NCBI GenBank assembly: GCA_943912265.1
Contig: CALTTS010000006.1
Location: 62,001 to 126,000 of the forward strand
Reading direction: 5' to 3'
DNA length: 64,000 bases
Source of the DNA: an uncultured Xanthomonas sp.
GTDB lineage: Bacteria > Pseudomonadota > Gammaproteobacteria > Xanthomonadales > Xanthomonadaceae
The notes under the pieces are model-generated. The model searched no databases. It saw only the letters and a program-made list of their open reading frames with translations, and had not been told where the DNA came from. A program made the position numbers and the translations under genes. Below are positions 7,916 through 16,772 of this stretch, piece by piece (positions within the stretch are counted from its first letter, which is position 1; the number at the start of each line of letters is the position of its first letter).

Positions 7916-9811
7916 ATGAATCAGGCCGTACGCCCCAACCCCATCGCCCGTTTCTTCGTCGGTTTGTGGAACGTGATGAATTTCACCCGCAGGCTGATCC
8001 TGAACCTGGTGTTCTTCGGCCTGCTGTTCGTGTTCCTCGCGGTGATGGCGGCGGTGATGGCTTCCGGCGGCGGCAACGCCAAGCCGCTGCACGAGCGCAC
8101 CACGCTGGTGATCGCGCCGGAAGGCAAGCTGGTCGAGCAGTTCAGCACCGACCCGTTGACCCGCGCGCTGACCAAGTCGATGGGCGACAAGAGCGGCGAA
8201 GTGCAGCTGCGCGACCTGCTGCGCGCCATCGACGCGGCCCGCGACGACAAGAAGATCGAACGCGTGTTCCTGGACGTGGACAAGCTGCAGGCCAGCGGCT
8301 TCGCCTCGATGCGCGAAGTGGCCGCCGCGCTGGCCAGGCTGCGCGCGTCGGGCAAGCAGGTGGTGGCCTTCGGCGAGAACCTGGACCAGAACCAGTACCT
8401 GCTGGCCGCGCAGGCCAACGAGGTCTACCTCGACCCGATGGGCAGCCTGCTGCTGGAAGGCCTGGGCCGCTACCGCCAGTATTTCCGCCAGGGCTTGCAG
8501 GAAAAGCTCGGCGTGGACGTGCACCTGTTCCGCGTGGGCGAGTACAAGTCCGCCGCCGAGCCGTACATCCTCGATGCCGCGTCGAAGGACGCCAAGGAAG
8601 CGGACCTGTTCTGGATGAACGACGTCTGGCAGCGCTACCTGTCCGACATCGCCGCCGCGCGCAAGCTCGACGCCGCGCAGCTGGCTGCCGGCATCGATGC
8701 GCTGCCCGACGGCATCGCCGCCACCGGTGGCGACATCGCCAAGCTGGCCTTGCAGCAGAAGCTGGTGGACGGGCTGAAGACCGAAGAGGACGTGGACGAC
8801 CTGCTGACCCAGCGCGGCGTGGCCGACAAGGATGCCGACGGTGGCTTCCGCCAGGTGTCGCTGGACGATTACCTCGCCCAGCTCGATGCGCGGCGCAATC
8901 CGCTGGACGAGCGCGCGCAGGTGGCCGTGGTGGTGGCCGAGGGCGAGATCGCCGGTGGCGAACAGCCGGCCGGCAAGGTAGGCGGCGTCAGCACATCGGC
9001 CCTGTTGCGGCAGGCGCGCGACGAGGACAAGGTCAAGGCAGTGGTGCTGCGCGTGGATTCGCCCGGCGGCGAAGTGTTCGCCTCCGAGCAGATCCGACGC
9101 GAAGTCGATGCGCTGAAGAAGGCCGGCAAGCCGGTGGTGGTGTCGATGGGCGACCTGGCCGCATCCGGCGGCTACTGGATCAGCATGGACGCCGACCGCA
9201 TCTACGCCGACCCGTCCACGATCAGCGGCTCGATCGGCATCTTCGGCCTGGTCCCCAATTTCGCCCGCACCCTGGACAAGCTCGGCGTGCACACCGACGG
9301 CGTGGGCACCACCCGCTATGCCGGCGCCTTCGACGTGACCCGGCCGCTGGACCCGCAGGTCGGGCAGATGATCCAGTCGGTGATCGACAAGGGCTATGCC
9401 GATTTCACCGGTCGCGTCGCCGCCGCGCGCGGCAAGCCGGTGGAACAGGTCGACGCCATCGCCCGCGGCCGGGTGTGGAGCGGCGCGCAGGCCAAGGAGC
9501 GCGGGCTGGTGGACGAATTCGGCGGCCTGCAGGATGCCGTCGCCGATGCCGCGCGCCGGGTCAAGCTGGCCGAGGGCAAGTACCGCGTGCGCTACGTCGA
9601 GAAGGCGGCCACGCCGTTCTCGCAGTTCCTCGGCGGCTTTGCCGGCAGCCGCGTCGGCGGCGCGCTGCTGAAGGATTCGGACTTCGCCCGCGTCGCCCTG
9701 GCCCGCGCGATGCCGGAGACGGACGCGCAGCTGCGCTTCGTGGAGAACGCGGTGCGCGAGCGCGGCGGCGCCCCGGTCAAGGCGCTGGCCTACTGCTTCT
9801 GCGGCTTGTGA
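7916..9811 (+). CDS. sppA: Signal peptide peptidase SppA, long (67K) form
   Basis: 631 aa, the length of the duplicated E. coli-type SppA, an inner-membrane serine protease with a Ser/Lys dyad that degrades cleaved signal peptides. There is one membrane anchor at about 26-50. The N-terminal domain carries GEYKSAAEP (candidate general-base Lys at about 211), and the C-terminal domain carries GDLAASGGYW (candidate nucleophile Ser at about 417) after VDSPGG. It is followed by an intrinsic terminator. Stands alone downstream of the MATE gene, with 90 bases between them. Confidence 0.93.
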   Translation: MNQAVRPNPIARFFVGLWNVMNFTRRLILNLVFFGLLFVFLAVMAAVMASGGGNAKPLHERTTLVIAPEGKLVEQFSTDPLTRALTKSMGDKSGEVQLRDLLRAIDAARDDKKIERVFLDVDKLQASGFASMREVAAALARLRASGKQVVAFGENLDQNQYLLAAQANEVYLDPMGSLLLEGLGRYRQYFRQGLQEKLGVDVHLFRVGEYKSAAEPYILDAASKDAKEADLFWMNDVWQRYLSDIAAARKLDAAQLAAGIDALPDGIAATGGDIAKLALQQKLVDGLKTEEDVDDLLTQRGVADKDADGGFRQVSLDDYLAQLDARRNPLDERAQVAVVVAEGEIAGGEQPAGKVGGVSTSALLRQARDEDKVKAVVLRVDSPGGEVFASEQIRREVDALKKAGKPVVVSMGDLAASGGYWISMDADRIYADPSTISGSIGIFGLVPNFARTLDKLGVHTDGVGTTRYAGAFDVTRPLDPQVGQMIQSVIDKGYADFTGRVAAARGKPVEQVDAIARGRVWSGAQAKERGLVDEFGGLQDAVADAARRVKLAEGKYRVRYVEKAATPFSQFLGGFAGSRVGGALLKDSDFARVALARAMPETDAQLRFVENAVRERGGAPVKALAYCFCGL

Positions 9812-9840
9812 CGGCAGGGCGGCCGCCGCGTCGAACCCGG

Positions 9841-9867
9841 ACGCCCCGGTCGCTCAGGCCGGGGCGT
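9841..9867 (+). terminator. Intrinsic terminator downstream of sppA
   Basis: Nine-base-pair GC-rich stem (ACGCCCCGG / CCGGGGCGT) with a nine-base loop followed by TTTCC, 30 bases after the sppA stop. Confidence 0.7.
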
Positions 9868-9903
9868 TTCCGCATCCGCATGCCGGGCATTGCCGGCGCG
9901 CGG

Positions 9904-10143
9904 TCACTGCGCGGTGGCGGCGTCGATCTTCTTCGATTCGTCCGCGGCGGCCTGCCGGACCGCGCCTTCGACGGCCTTGGCCTTGTCGATCGGCTGCCTG
10001 ATCGCGTCGCGCAATCCGGTGGCCTGCGGCTGCGGCGGCTTGTCGGTGTCCGGCGGTTCGGGCTTGCGGCAGGCCGCGGCGGCGCACAGCACGGCGGCGA
10101 GGCCGGCCAGGCGGAGGAAGGCGGCGAGGGAATGGGCGGACAT
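9904..10143 (-). CDS. Small putative lipoprotein
   Basis: 79 aa. Hydrophobic signal (LAAFLRLAGLAAVLCAAAAC) ending in a loose lipobox with Cys at 25, then a short Pro-rich linker and a charged helical stretch (LRDAIRQPIDKAKAVEGAVRQAAADESKKID). Family not recognised; it resembles the small entericidin-like or Lpp-like helical lipoproteins of xanthomonads only in size and layout. Divergent from the SDR-like gene with about 71 bases between starts. Confidence 0.7.
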   Translation of the reverse strand: MSAHSLAAFLRLAGLAAVLCAAAACRKPEPPDTDKPPQPQATGLRDAIRQPIDKAKAVEGAVRQAAADESKKIDAATAQ

Positions 10144-10214
10144 GCAGGCTCCCGCGGCAGAGGGCTGGTACGGCTATCCTACGCCGGACGAGGGCTGGGC
10201 TTCCCGGAGCACGC

Positions 10215-10991
10215 ATGACGGCATCCCCGCGCTGGCGACTGGACGGACGTGCCTCGCTGCTGACCGGCGCGGAGGCCGGCATCGGCCCGGCGATCGCGCG
10301 CGAGCTGCTCGGCTTCGGCGCGGACCTGCTGCTGGTCGGCGGCGACGAGCCGGCGTTGCAGGCGACGCGGGACGCCCTGGCCGAGGAATTCCCCGAGCGC
10401 GATCTCGGCGCGCTGGCCGCCGACATCGCCGACGAGGACGGCCGGCACGCGGTGCTCGACTGGGCCGAGGACCATGCCGGCGGCCTGTCGCTGTGGATCA
10501 ACCATGCCGAAGGCCTGCTGCTGCGCGAGGCGGTGGACTGCGGCGAGGACGAGTGGCGCGCGCTGTTCGAGCGGCAGCTGTTCGCCGCCTTCGAGCTGGC
10601 CCGCTGCGCGCAGCCGCTGCTGGCCCGGCACGCCGCCTCGGCTGTGGTCAACGTCGGCGGCATCGCCGGCCTGCGCCACCTGCGCGGCGCCAGCGTCGGC
10701 GGCATGGCGCGCGCCGCCCTGCACCAGATGACCCGGGGGCTGGCCTGCGAATGGGCCGGCGACGGCATCCGCGTCAATGCCGTGGTGCCCGGCTGGGTGC
10801 GCGGCCGCGAGCCGGCTACCGCGCTGTCCGGCGATGCCTGGGAGCAGGTGGTCGAACGCACGCCGATGGGCCGCCTGGCCGAGCCGGAGGAAGTGGCCGC
10901 GGCGGTCGCCTTTCTGTGCCTGCCCGCCGCCGGTTACGTCACCGGCGCGTGCCTGGTGGTGGACGGCGGCTTTTCCGTCTACGGCCTCTGA
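10215..10991 (+). CDS. SDR-fold protein lacking the catalytic Ser-Tyr-Lys (pseudoenzyme)
   Basis: 258 aa, FabG-like Rossmann protein. The glycine motif (TGAEAGIG, 17-24) is kept, so nucleotide binding is possible, and the C-terminus (PEEVAAAVAFLCLPAAGYVTGACLVVDGG) is typical. The active site is not: the usual NNAG reads NHAEG, the Ser segment reads VNVGGIAG (Gly at 148/149), and the Y-x3-K motif reads G-GMA-R (Gly 162, Arg 166). The frame is intact and codon use is normal, so it is not a decaying pseudogene. It may bind NAD(P) or a partner rather than reduce a substrate. Its last 13 bases overlap the convergent gene. Confidence 0.85.
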   Translation: MTASPRWRLDGRASLLTGAEAGIGPAIARELLGFGADLLLVGGDEPALQATRDALAEEFPERDLGALAADIADEDGRHAVLDWAEDHAGGLSLWINHAEGLLLREAVDCGEDEWRALFERQLFAAFELARCAQPLLARHAASAVVNVGGIAGLRHLRGASVGGMARAALHQMTRGLACEWAGDGIRVNAVVPGWVRGREPATALSGDAWEQVVERTPMGRLAEPEEVAAAVAFLCLPAAGYVTGACLVVDGGFSVYGL

Positions 10992-11809
10992 TCGGGCGCG
11001 CCTTCCGCCGCGCAGGTGGTTTCCTCGACGATTCTCCGCAGCCGGTCCAGGTCGTCCGCGGCCTGCCCGCGGTTGTCCGGGCCGGCGTAGCGCAGCCGCG
11101 ATTCGGCCGCGTCGCGGCGCTGGACCCAGGCCGCGCACAGTTGCCGGTCGGGCACCGGCGCGCACACTTCGGTGACCATCTGGCAGGCCTGGGCGAGGCC
11201 GTTGCCGGCGCCGCCGTCCAGGCCGGTGACGTTCAGCGGCAGGCAGCGCGACTTGGGCGCGTAGTCCTCGCTGTAGTAGCTGCCGCGGTCCGGCGCGCCG
11301 CACTGGAACAGCGTGGGCGGCGGCAGGCGCCGGAGCGGGGCGGCGGGCGCCGGCACGGGCGGTGTGCCGGTGCGGGTGTCGAGCACGCCCGGCGTCGCGG
11401 GCGCAACCTGCGGTGCCGGGTCGGCCGCGCCGGACGTGCCCGGCAGCGGCGCCGTCGGCACGTCCTGGAGCGCGCGCGAATACGGTTTGCTGCCGGCCGG
11501 GCAGGCGCTGCGCACGATGCTGATGCCGCCCTGCGCGTCGATGCAGCCGCGCAGCGGCGGCAATGCGCCTTCCGCCTCGGTGCCCCGGGGCGCCGCCGAC
11601 GGGACGGGCGCGGCCGGCAGGGTCGGCAAAGGTGCGGTCATCACCTTCTGCTGCGTCAGGCCCTTCGCGCAGGGCGCGTTTTGCAGCGCTTGCCGGCCGT
11701 CGTCGTCGGTGCAGCGGTAGATGACCACATCGGCCGCCAACGCGGGCGCCGCGGCGGCCAGGCAGGCCAGCAGTGCGGCGACCGGCGCGATCGTCGTCCG
11801 GTAGCGCAT
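10979..11809 (-). CDS. DUF4124-type secreted protein (paralog 1)
   Basis: 276 aa. Cleavable signal peptide (to about ALAAD), then a DUF4124-like start (VVIYRCTDDDGRQALQNAPC) and a second copy-like stretch (CIDAQGGISIVRSACPAG), a Pro/Ala-rich linker, and a Cys-rich C-terminal domain. DUF4124 proteins are periplasmic, of unknown role, and abundant in Xanthomonadaceae. Eight bases separate it from the upstream paralog, so the two form an operon. Its stop overlaps the end of the convergent SDR-like gene. Confidence 0.75.
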   Translation of the reverse strand: MRYRTTIAPVAALLACLAAAAPALAADVVIYRCTDDDGRQALQNAPCAKGLTQQKVMTAPLPTLPAAPVPSAAPRGTEAEGALPPLRGCIDAQGGISIVRSACPAGSKPYSRALQDVPTAPLPGTSGAADPAPQVAPATPGVLDTRTGTPPVPAPAAPLRRLPPPTLFQCGAPDRGSYYSEDYAPKSRCLPLNVTGLDGGAGNGLAQACQMVTEVCAPVPDRQLCAAWVQRRDAAESRLRYAGPDNRGQAADDLDRLRRIVEETTCAAEGAPDQRP

Positions 11810-11817
11810 GCTCAGGC

Positions 11818-12558
11818 TCACCAGCCGGTGCAGTCGCTGGCCATGCGCGCGTCGATGCCGCGCTGTTCCAGGTCCAGCGCGCGGCGTTCGCTCGGCATCG
11901 CGCTGCCGTAGCGGCGCAGGATCTCGTACCGGCGGTCGGACAGGCGGGCACACACTTCCTGCTGCGGCAGCGCGTGGCATTCGTCGCGCACCCAGGTGCC
12001 GCCCACTGGCACCGCCACGTTCGGGCCGTGCGGGGACGGGTGCCCGGTGCCGGTTTGTCCGCCGATGGAGACCGCCGCGGAGCGGTTGCCGGAGTTCGCG
12101 CCGGCGGTCACCGACAGGCCCGCGGACGCGCCCGCACGCGGGCCTGCGGGCGGACGCACCGGATAGCCGTAGACCCAGGCCGGCACCCAGCGCTGGCGGC
12201 CGTCGGCAGTGTCGCTGGCATAGCGCTCGCCGTCGGGGGCGACGCACTCGTACATCGGCCGCGGCGGCTGGGCGATGACGACGCGGACTTCGCGTTCCGG
12301 CACGGCCGGTTTCTCGGGCCTGGCCGGCGCCGGCCGCGCGGACGGCGGCGGATCCTGCGGCCGCTGCATGGTGATCACCTGCTGGCGCTGGCCGGCCGGG
12401 CAGGGCGAGTCGCGCACCGCGATCGTGCCCTGGCTGCCGACGCAGCGGTACAGCACCACGCTGCCCTTCGGCGCGGCGGCCTGCGGCGTTGCCGCGGCCG
12501 CGGAGGACAGCAGCAGGCCCGGCAGCAGCAGGCAGGCGATGGCGGCGGGACGGAACAT
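11818..12558 (-). CDS. DUF4124-type secreted protein (paralog 2)
   Basis: 246 aa. Signal peptide (FRPAAIACLLLPGLLLSSAAA), then VVLYRCVGSQGTIAVRDSPCPAG, the same YRC...C-P pattern as the downstream neighbour, a Pro-rich linker, a Gly/Ser-rich middle and a C-terminal part with HALPQQEVCARLSDRRYEILRRYG. Likely the first gene of a two-gene operon produced by duplication. Start ATG 12558 gives the signal peptide directly; longer in-frame options upstream are Arg-rich artefacts. Confidence 0.75.
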   Translation of the reverse strand: MFRPAAIACLLLPGLLLSSAAAATPQAAAPKGSVVLYRCVGSQGTIAVRDSPCPAGQRQQVITMQRPQDPPPSARPAPARPEKPAVPEREVRVVIAQPPRPMYECVAPDGERYASDTADGRQRWVPAWVYGYPVRPPAGPRAGASAGLSVTAGANSGNRSAAVSIGGQTGTGHPSPHGPNVAVPVGGTWVRDECHALPQQEVCARLSDRRYEILRRYGSAMPSERRALDLEQRGIDARMASDCTGW

Positions 12559-12611
12559 GGCGCCATCTTGCGGGCTTCGGCGGGCGCTGGGAAGCGCCCG
12601 GCCGCCCGCGT

Positions 12612-13184
12612 TCAGGCGCGGACCACCTCGCCGGTCAGCGCGTCGCGGATCCGGGTCGGCTGGGACAGGCCGCCGGTGTCGCCCTCGCCCAGCACGCCGT
12701 CGAGCAGCGGCAGCAGGGCCGGGTCGAGCTCGCCGCGGCGGTAGGCCGGCGGACGGCTGGCGAAATTGGCGCTGGTGGAAACCAGCGCGCCGCCGAAGGC
12801 CTCGCACAGCGCGGCCATCTGCGGGTGCGCGGTCACCCGCACGGCGATGCCGGCATGGCGGCCGGTGACCCAGCGCGGCGCGGCGGCGGCGGCCGGCAGC
12901 ACCCAGGTGAACGGGCCGGGCCAGTCGGCGGCGACGGCGGCCAGGCGCTCGGCCGGCACGGCGTCGAGGTCGAGCAGCGGGCGCAGCTGTTCGAGCGAGG
13001 CGGCGGCGACGATCAGGCCTTTCTCGATCGGCCGGCGTTTCACTTCGAGCAGGCGCATCACCGCGGCCTGGTCGAGCGGATCGCAGCTCAGGCCCCAGAC
13101 GGCTTCGGTGGGCGCGGCGACGAGGCCGCCGCGGCGCAGGGCGGCGGCGGCCTCGGACAGGGACAGGTTCAAGGGGGCAGGCAT
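12612..13184 (-). CDS. tsaC: Threonylcarbamoyl-AMP synthase, YrdC/Sua5 domain
   Basis: 190 aa, the length of TsaC (single YrdC domain). It makes threonylcarbamoyl-AMP from Thr, bicarbonate and ATP for t6A37 of ANN-decoding tRNAs. Motifs: GGLVAAPTEAVWGLSCDP near the N-terminus, LEVKRRP, GPFTWVLPA, and GIAVRVTAHP plus ALVSTSANFASRPP, all typical of the family. ATG 13184 was chosen over an upstream in-frame start because it gives the conserved N-terminus. Lies 106 bases downstream of topA's stop, same strand. Confidence 0.93.
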   Translation of the reverse strand: MPAPLNLSLSEAAAALRRGGLVAAPTEAVWGLSCDPLDQAAVMRLLEVKRRPIEKGLIVAAASLEQLRPLLDLDAVPAERLAAVAADWPGPFTWVLPAAAAAPRWVTGRHAGIAVRVTAHPQMAALCEAFGGALVSTSANFASRPPAYRRGELDPALLPLLDGVLGEGDTGGLSQPTRIRDALTGEVVRA

Positions 13185-13290
13185 CGGACGGCAGGCGCGC
13201 GCAGACGGCGCAATCGGATTCGGGGCGCCCATTGTCGCCCCGCCGGCCGGCGCCGGCGTGAGCGGCGGCTGGCCGGCCGTGGCCGCAGGC

Positions 13291-15756
13291 TCAGGCGGCC
13301 GGGGTTTTCTTCGCGGCGGACTTCTTTGCGACGGTCTTCTTCGCCACGGCCTTCTTGGCCGCCGGCTGCTTGGTCGCGGCCTTCTTGGCGGGCGCCTTCC
13401 TGGCTGCGGCCTTCTTTACCGCCGGGGCCTTCTTCGCGGCCGCCTTCTTGGCGCCGAAACCGCGCCGCGCCGGCTTGCCGGTTTCCTCCATCAGCTGCTG
13501 CACTTCGGCCAGGGTCAGCGAGGCCGGGTCGCGGTCCTTGGGGATCTTGCCGTTGAGCGTGCCGTCGCTGATGTACGGGCCGAAACGGCCGTTGAGCACC
13601 TGGATGTCGCTGCCCTCGAAGGACTTGATGATCCGGTTGCGCGCGATCTCCTCCTTCTCCTCGATCAGGAACAGCGCCCGCGCCAGGTCGATGGTGTACG
13701 GGTCGTCCTCCTTCTTCAGCGAGGCGTAGGTGGCTCCGCGCTTGGCGAACGGACCGAAGCGGCCGACGCCGACGCTGACCGTCTCGCCGTTGTCCTCGCC
13801 CAGCGTGCGCGGCAGCTTGAACAGCTCCAGCGCCTGCTCCAGGGTGATGGTGTGCATCGACTGGCCCGGCCGCAGCGAGGCGAACTGCAGCTTCTCGTCG
13901 GTGTCCTTGTCGCCGATCTGCGCGTACGGCCCGTAGCGGCCCAGGCGCACGCTGACCGGCTTGCCGCTGGCCGGGTCGCTGCCCAGCTCGCGCGCGCCGG
14001 TGGCCTCGGAGCGGTCCACGGTCTCGGCCTTCTGTTCGACCAGCTCCTTGAACGGGCCCCAGAACTTCTCCATCAGCGGGATCCATTCCTCCTCGCCGCG
14101 CGAGACGGCGTCCAGGTCGTCCTCCATCTTCGCGGTGAAGTCGTAGTCCACGTAGCGGGTGAAGTGGCTGGACAGGAACTTGCTGACCGCCCGGCCCACG
14201 TCGGTGGGCCTGAACGCGCGGCCTTCCAGCTCGGCGTACTTGCGGAACAGCAGGGTCTGGATGATCGAGGCGTAGGTGGACGGGCGGCCGATGCCGTACT
14301 CCTCCAGCGCCTTGACCAGCGAGGCTTCGGTGAAGCGCGGCGGCGGTTGGGTGAAGTGCTGCTCGGCCGACACGCGCTCCAGCGGCACGCTGTCGCCGGG
14401 CTTCATCGCCGGCAGCTTGCGGCCTTCGTCATCATCGTCGGCGCCCTTGCTGTCCTTGCCTTCCTCGTACACGGCCAGGAAGCCGGGCACGGCCACGGTG
14501 GTGCCGGTGGCGCGGAAACCGTGCTCGCTGCCGGCGGCCAGCTCCACGCTGACGGTGTTGAGCGTGGCCGGGATCATCTGGCAGGCCACCGCGCGCTTCC
14601 ACACCAGTTCGTAGAGCTTGCGCTCGTCGTCGGACAGGAAGCGCGCCACCTGCGCCGGCGTGCGCAGCGCGGAGGTGGGGCGCACCGCCTCGTGCGCTTC
14701 CTGCGCGTTTTTGGACTTGGTGTGGTAGACGTTGGGCTGGTCGGGCAGGGCGGCGGTGCCGTAGTCGCGCGCGATCACGTCGCGGATCTCGGCCACGGCT
14801 TCCTGCGAGAGGTTCACCGAGTCGGTACGCATGTAGCTGATCAGGCCGACCGTGCCTTCCTCGCCCAGCGCCACGCCCTCGTACAGCTTCTGCGCCACCT
14901 GCATGGTCTTGCGGGTGGTGAAGCCGAGCTTGCGCGCGGCCTCCTGCTGCAGGGTGGAGGTGGTGAACGGCGGCGCCGGGCGGCGCTTGCGCTCCTTGCT
15001 GGCCACGTCGGTGACGTGCAGCGCGCCGTGCGCGGCCTGCTGGATGCGCAGGCGCGCGGCCTCGGCAGTGTCGCCGTCGGTGATGGTGAACTGCTCCACC
15101 TTCTGCCCGTCCAGCTTCACCAGCCGGGCGGCGAAGTGCTGGGCCGGATGGGCGCAGGCGGCGGCCAGGGTCCAGTATTCCTGCGCGACGAAGGCTTCGA
15201 TCTCCTCCTCGCGCTCGACGATCATGCGCAGCGCCGGGCTCTGCACGCGGCCGGCCGACAGGCCGCGCTGCACCTTGCGCCACAGCACCGGCGAGAGGTT
15301 GAAGCCCACCAGGTAGTCGAGCGCGCGGCGGGCTTGCTGAGCATCGACCAGGTCCCCGGCGATCGCGCGCGGCCGGGTCATCGCCTCCTTGATCGCGCGC
15401 GGGGTGATCTCGGTGAACACCACCCGCTGCAGCGGCTTGCCCTCGAGCAGGTCGCGTTCCTTGAGGATCTCGGCGATGTGCCAGCTGATCGCCTCGCCCT
15501 CGCGGTCCGGGTCGGTGGCCAGGAAGATGGCATCGGCCGACTTGGCCGCGCGGGCGATCTCGTTGACGTGCTTCTCGTTCTTCTCGATCAGGTCGTAGCG
15601 CATCGCGAAGCCGTGGTCCGGGTCGACCGCGCCCTCCTTCGGCACCAGGTCGCGCACGTGCCCGTACGAAGCCAGGACGGTGAAATCCTTGCCGAGGTAT
15701 TTGTTGATCGTCTTGGCCTTGGCCGGGGATTCGACGATGAGCAGGTGCTTGGGCAT
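13291..15756 (-). CDS. topA: DNA topoisomerase I (type IA)
   Basis: 821 aa. Relaxes negative supercoils. Toprim domain at 1-115 (LIVESPAKAKTINKYLG; acidic TDPDREGEA at 81-89), catalytic domain with LISYMRTDSVN (nucleophile Tyr about 308, Arg about 310). The C-terminus has no four-Cys zinc ribbons; instead it carries three or more topo_C repeats (RLGRYGPYAQIG, GVGRFGPFAKRG, NGRFGPYISDG) and an 80-residue Lys/Ala tail. This zinc-less, basic-tailed form is usual in xanthomonads. A 435-base spacer separates it from smg upstream. Confidence 0.97.
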   Translation of the reverse strand: MPKHLLIVESPAKAKTINKYLGKDFTVLASYGHVRDLVPKEGAVDPDHGFAMRYDLIEKNEKHVNEIARAAKSADAIFLATDPDREGEAISWHIAEILKERDLLEGKPLQRVVFTEITPRAIKEAMTRPRAIAGDLVDAQQARRALDYLVGFNLSPVLWRKVQRGLSAGRVQSPALRMIVEREEEIEAFVAQEYWTLAAACAHPAQHFAARLVKLDGQKVEQFTITDGDTAEAARLRIQQAAHGALHVTDVASKERKRRPAPPFTTSTLQQEAARKLGFTTRKTMQVAQKLYEGVALGEEGTVGLISYMRTDSVNLSQEAVAEIRDVIARDYGTAALPDQPNVYHTKSKNAQEAHEAVRPTSALRTPAQVARFLSDDERKLYELVWKRAVACQMIPATLNTVSVELAAGSEHGFRATGTTVAVPGFLAVYEEGKDSKGADDDDEGRKLPAMKPGDSVPLERVSAEQHFTQPPPRFTEASLVKALEEYGIGRPSTYASIIQTLLFRKYAELEGRAFRPTDVGRAVSKFLSSHFTRYVDYDFTAKMEDDLDAVSRGEEEWIPLMEKFWGPFKELVEQKAETVDRSEATGARELGSDPASGKPVSVRLGRYGPYAQIGDKDTDEKLQFASLRPGQSMHTITLEQALELFKLPRTLGEDNGETVSVGVGRFGPFAKRGATYASLKKEDDPYTIDLARALFLIEEKEEIARNRIIKSFEGSDIQVLNGRFGPYISDGTLNGKIPKDRDPASLTLAEVQQLMEETGKPARRGFGAKKAAAKKAPAVKKAAARKAPAKKAATKQPAAKKAVAKKTVAKKSAAKKTPAA

Positions 15757-16191
15757 GGCGATGGCGTTCTTGCGCGGGTCCGGCAGGCCGGAAGGGGATG
15801 GGGAGGCCGCCCTGGGCCGGGGCTGCCGGCCGTCCAGACGGAGACGCCCGGGGAGCGGTCCCCGGGCGTGCTGCTATTTATAGTGGAATCATGCCGGCTG
15901 GCCGGCTGTCAAGCGCTGGTCGCGGCCGGGACGCGGCGGCGCATCCGTTCCGGCCGGCCGGCGAGGCGGCCACGGCGCCGGGAGCGGGACCCTGGCTTGG
16001 GACGCGGCGTCCTGCTGGCGGGCCGTTGCCGGCGGTGGGGTGGTGTCGGCAGGCCGGGCCTGCCTGAAGGGGGAAGAGGGCGCCCGCGATCCTCGGCTCC
16101 ACCGGCCGGCATCGCGGCCGGAGTGAGCGTTGCCGCATGGACGACGGCCTGCAGGCCGTGCCCCGATGGCCGGATTCTCTGCCGGCCGGGG
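15757..16191. other. Intergenic spacer between topA and smg
   Basis: 435 GC-rich bases with no supported gene; open frames across it have no family resemblance. The notable element is an 11-bp perfect hairpin (15844-15869) just upstream of topA. Any topA promoter must lie here; an AT-rich patch (ctatttatagt) sits next to the hairpin. Confidence 0.5.
15844..15869. repeat. Perfect inverted repeat (hairpin) upstream of topA
   Basis: Stem ACGCCCGGGGA / TCCCCGGGCGT with loop GCGG. It lies about 90 bases before the topA start and could end smg transcription or act in a topA leader. Neither side has a long T-run, so terminator function is uncertain. Confidence 0.5.
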
Positions 16192-16665
16192 TCAGTGCAC
16201 CGGTTCGGGTTCGTCGGCGAACATCTGCGTTTCCATCCACGCATACGCCGCCTCGGCGCCGGGCTGGTTGAACAGCACCATCAGCACCACCCACTTGAGG
16301 TCGTCCAGGTCCAGCTCGTCGTGGTCCAGCGCCATTGCCCGGTCCAGCACCAGCTCGCGCTGGTCGGCGTCGAGCACGCCGTGCTGTTCGAGGAACAGCA
16401 GGAAGCCGCGGCATTCCACGTCCAGCTTGTCCAGCTCGGGGCCGTGGAACACGCGCACCGGCCCGTCGGCCCGGGGCGCGGACGCCACCGGACGCTGCTC
16501 GGCAAGCGCGTCGAGCCAGTCGAAGGCCTTGCTGATCTCGGCGGGGCTGAAGCCGGCCTGGAGCAGGTTGCCCTGCAGCGAGTCGCGATCGTGCAGCGGA
16601 TCGGTGTCCTCGCTGAAATAGTGTTCGAACAAGTAGAGCAGTACGTCCAGGATGCTTTCTTTCAT
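16192..16665 (-). CDS. smg: Smg family protein (DUF494)
   Basis: 157 aa, matching the family length. MKESILDVLLYLFEHYF at the start, AGFSPAEISKAFDWLDAL, and a C-terminal LKWVVLMVLFNQPG...AYAWME segment are typical of Smg. The role is unknown; the family is linked to dprA in many gammaproteobacteria, as here (dprA lies 107 bases upstream on the same strand). Acidic, cytoplasmic. ATG 16665 gives the canonical N-terminus. Confidence 0.92.
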   Translation of the reverse strand: MKESILDVLLYLFEHYFSEDTDPLHDRDSLQGNLLQAGFSPAEISKAFDWLDALAEQRPVASAPRADGPVRVFHGPELDKLDVECRGFLLFLEQHGVLDADQRELVLDRAMALDHDELDLDDLKWVVLMVLFNQPGAEAAYAWMETQMFADEPEPVH

Positions 16666-16772
16666 GTCCCTCGGCCTGCGCCATCGGCGCTGTGGGGTGG
16701 GTACCCGGCGGACAGGAGTGGTTGCGGGGAGGGCCGATTTCAATTCCTTCAATCGGTCTGCCCGACTGGCGC

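Noticed and set aside
6374..9292. A 972-codon minus-strand open frame opposite the MATE and sppA genes
   Set aside because: Antisense shadow; Gln/His/Arg-rich and without motifs.
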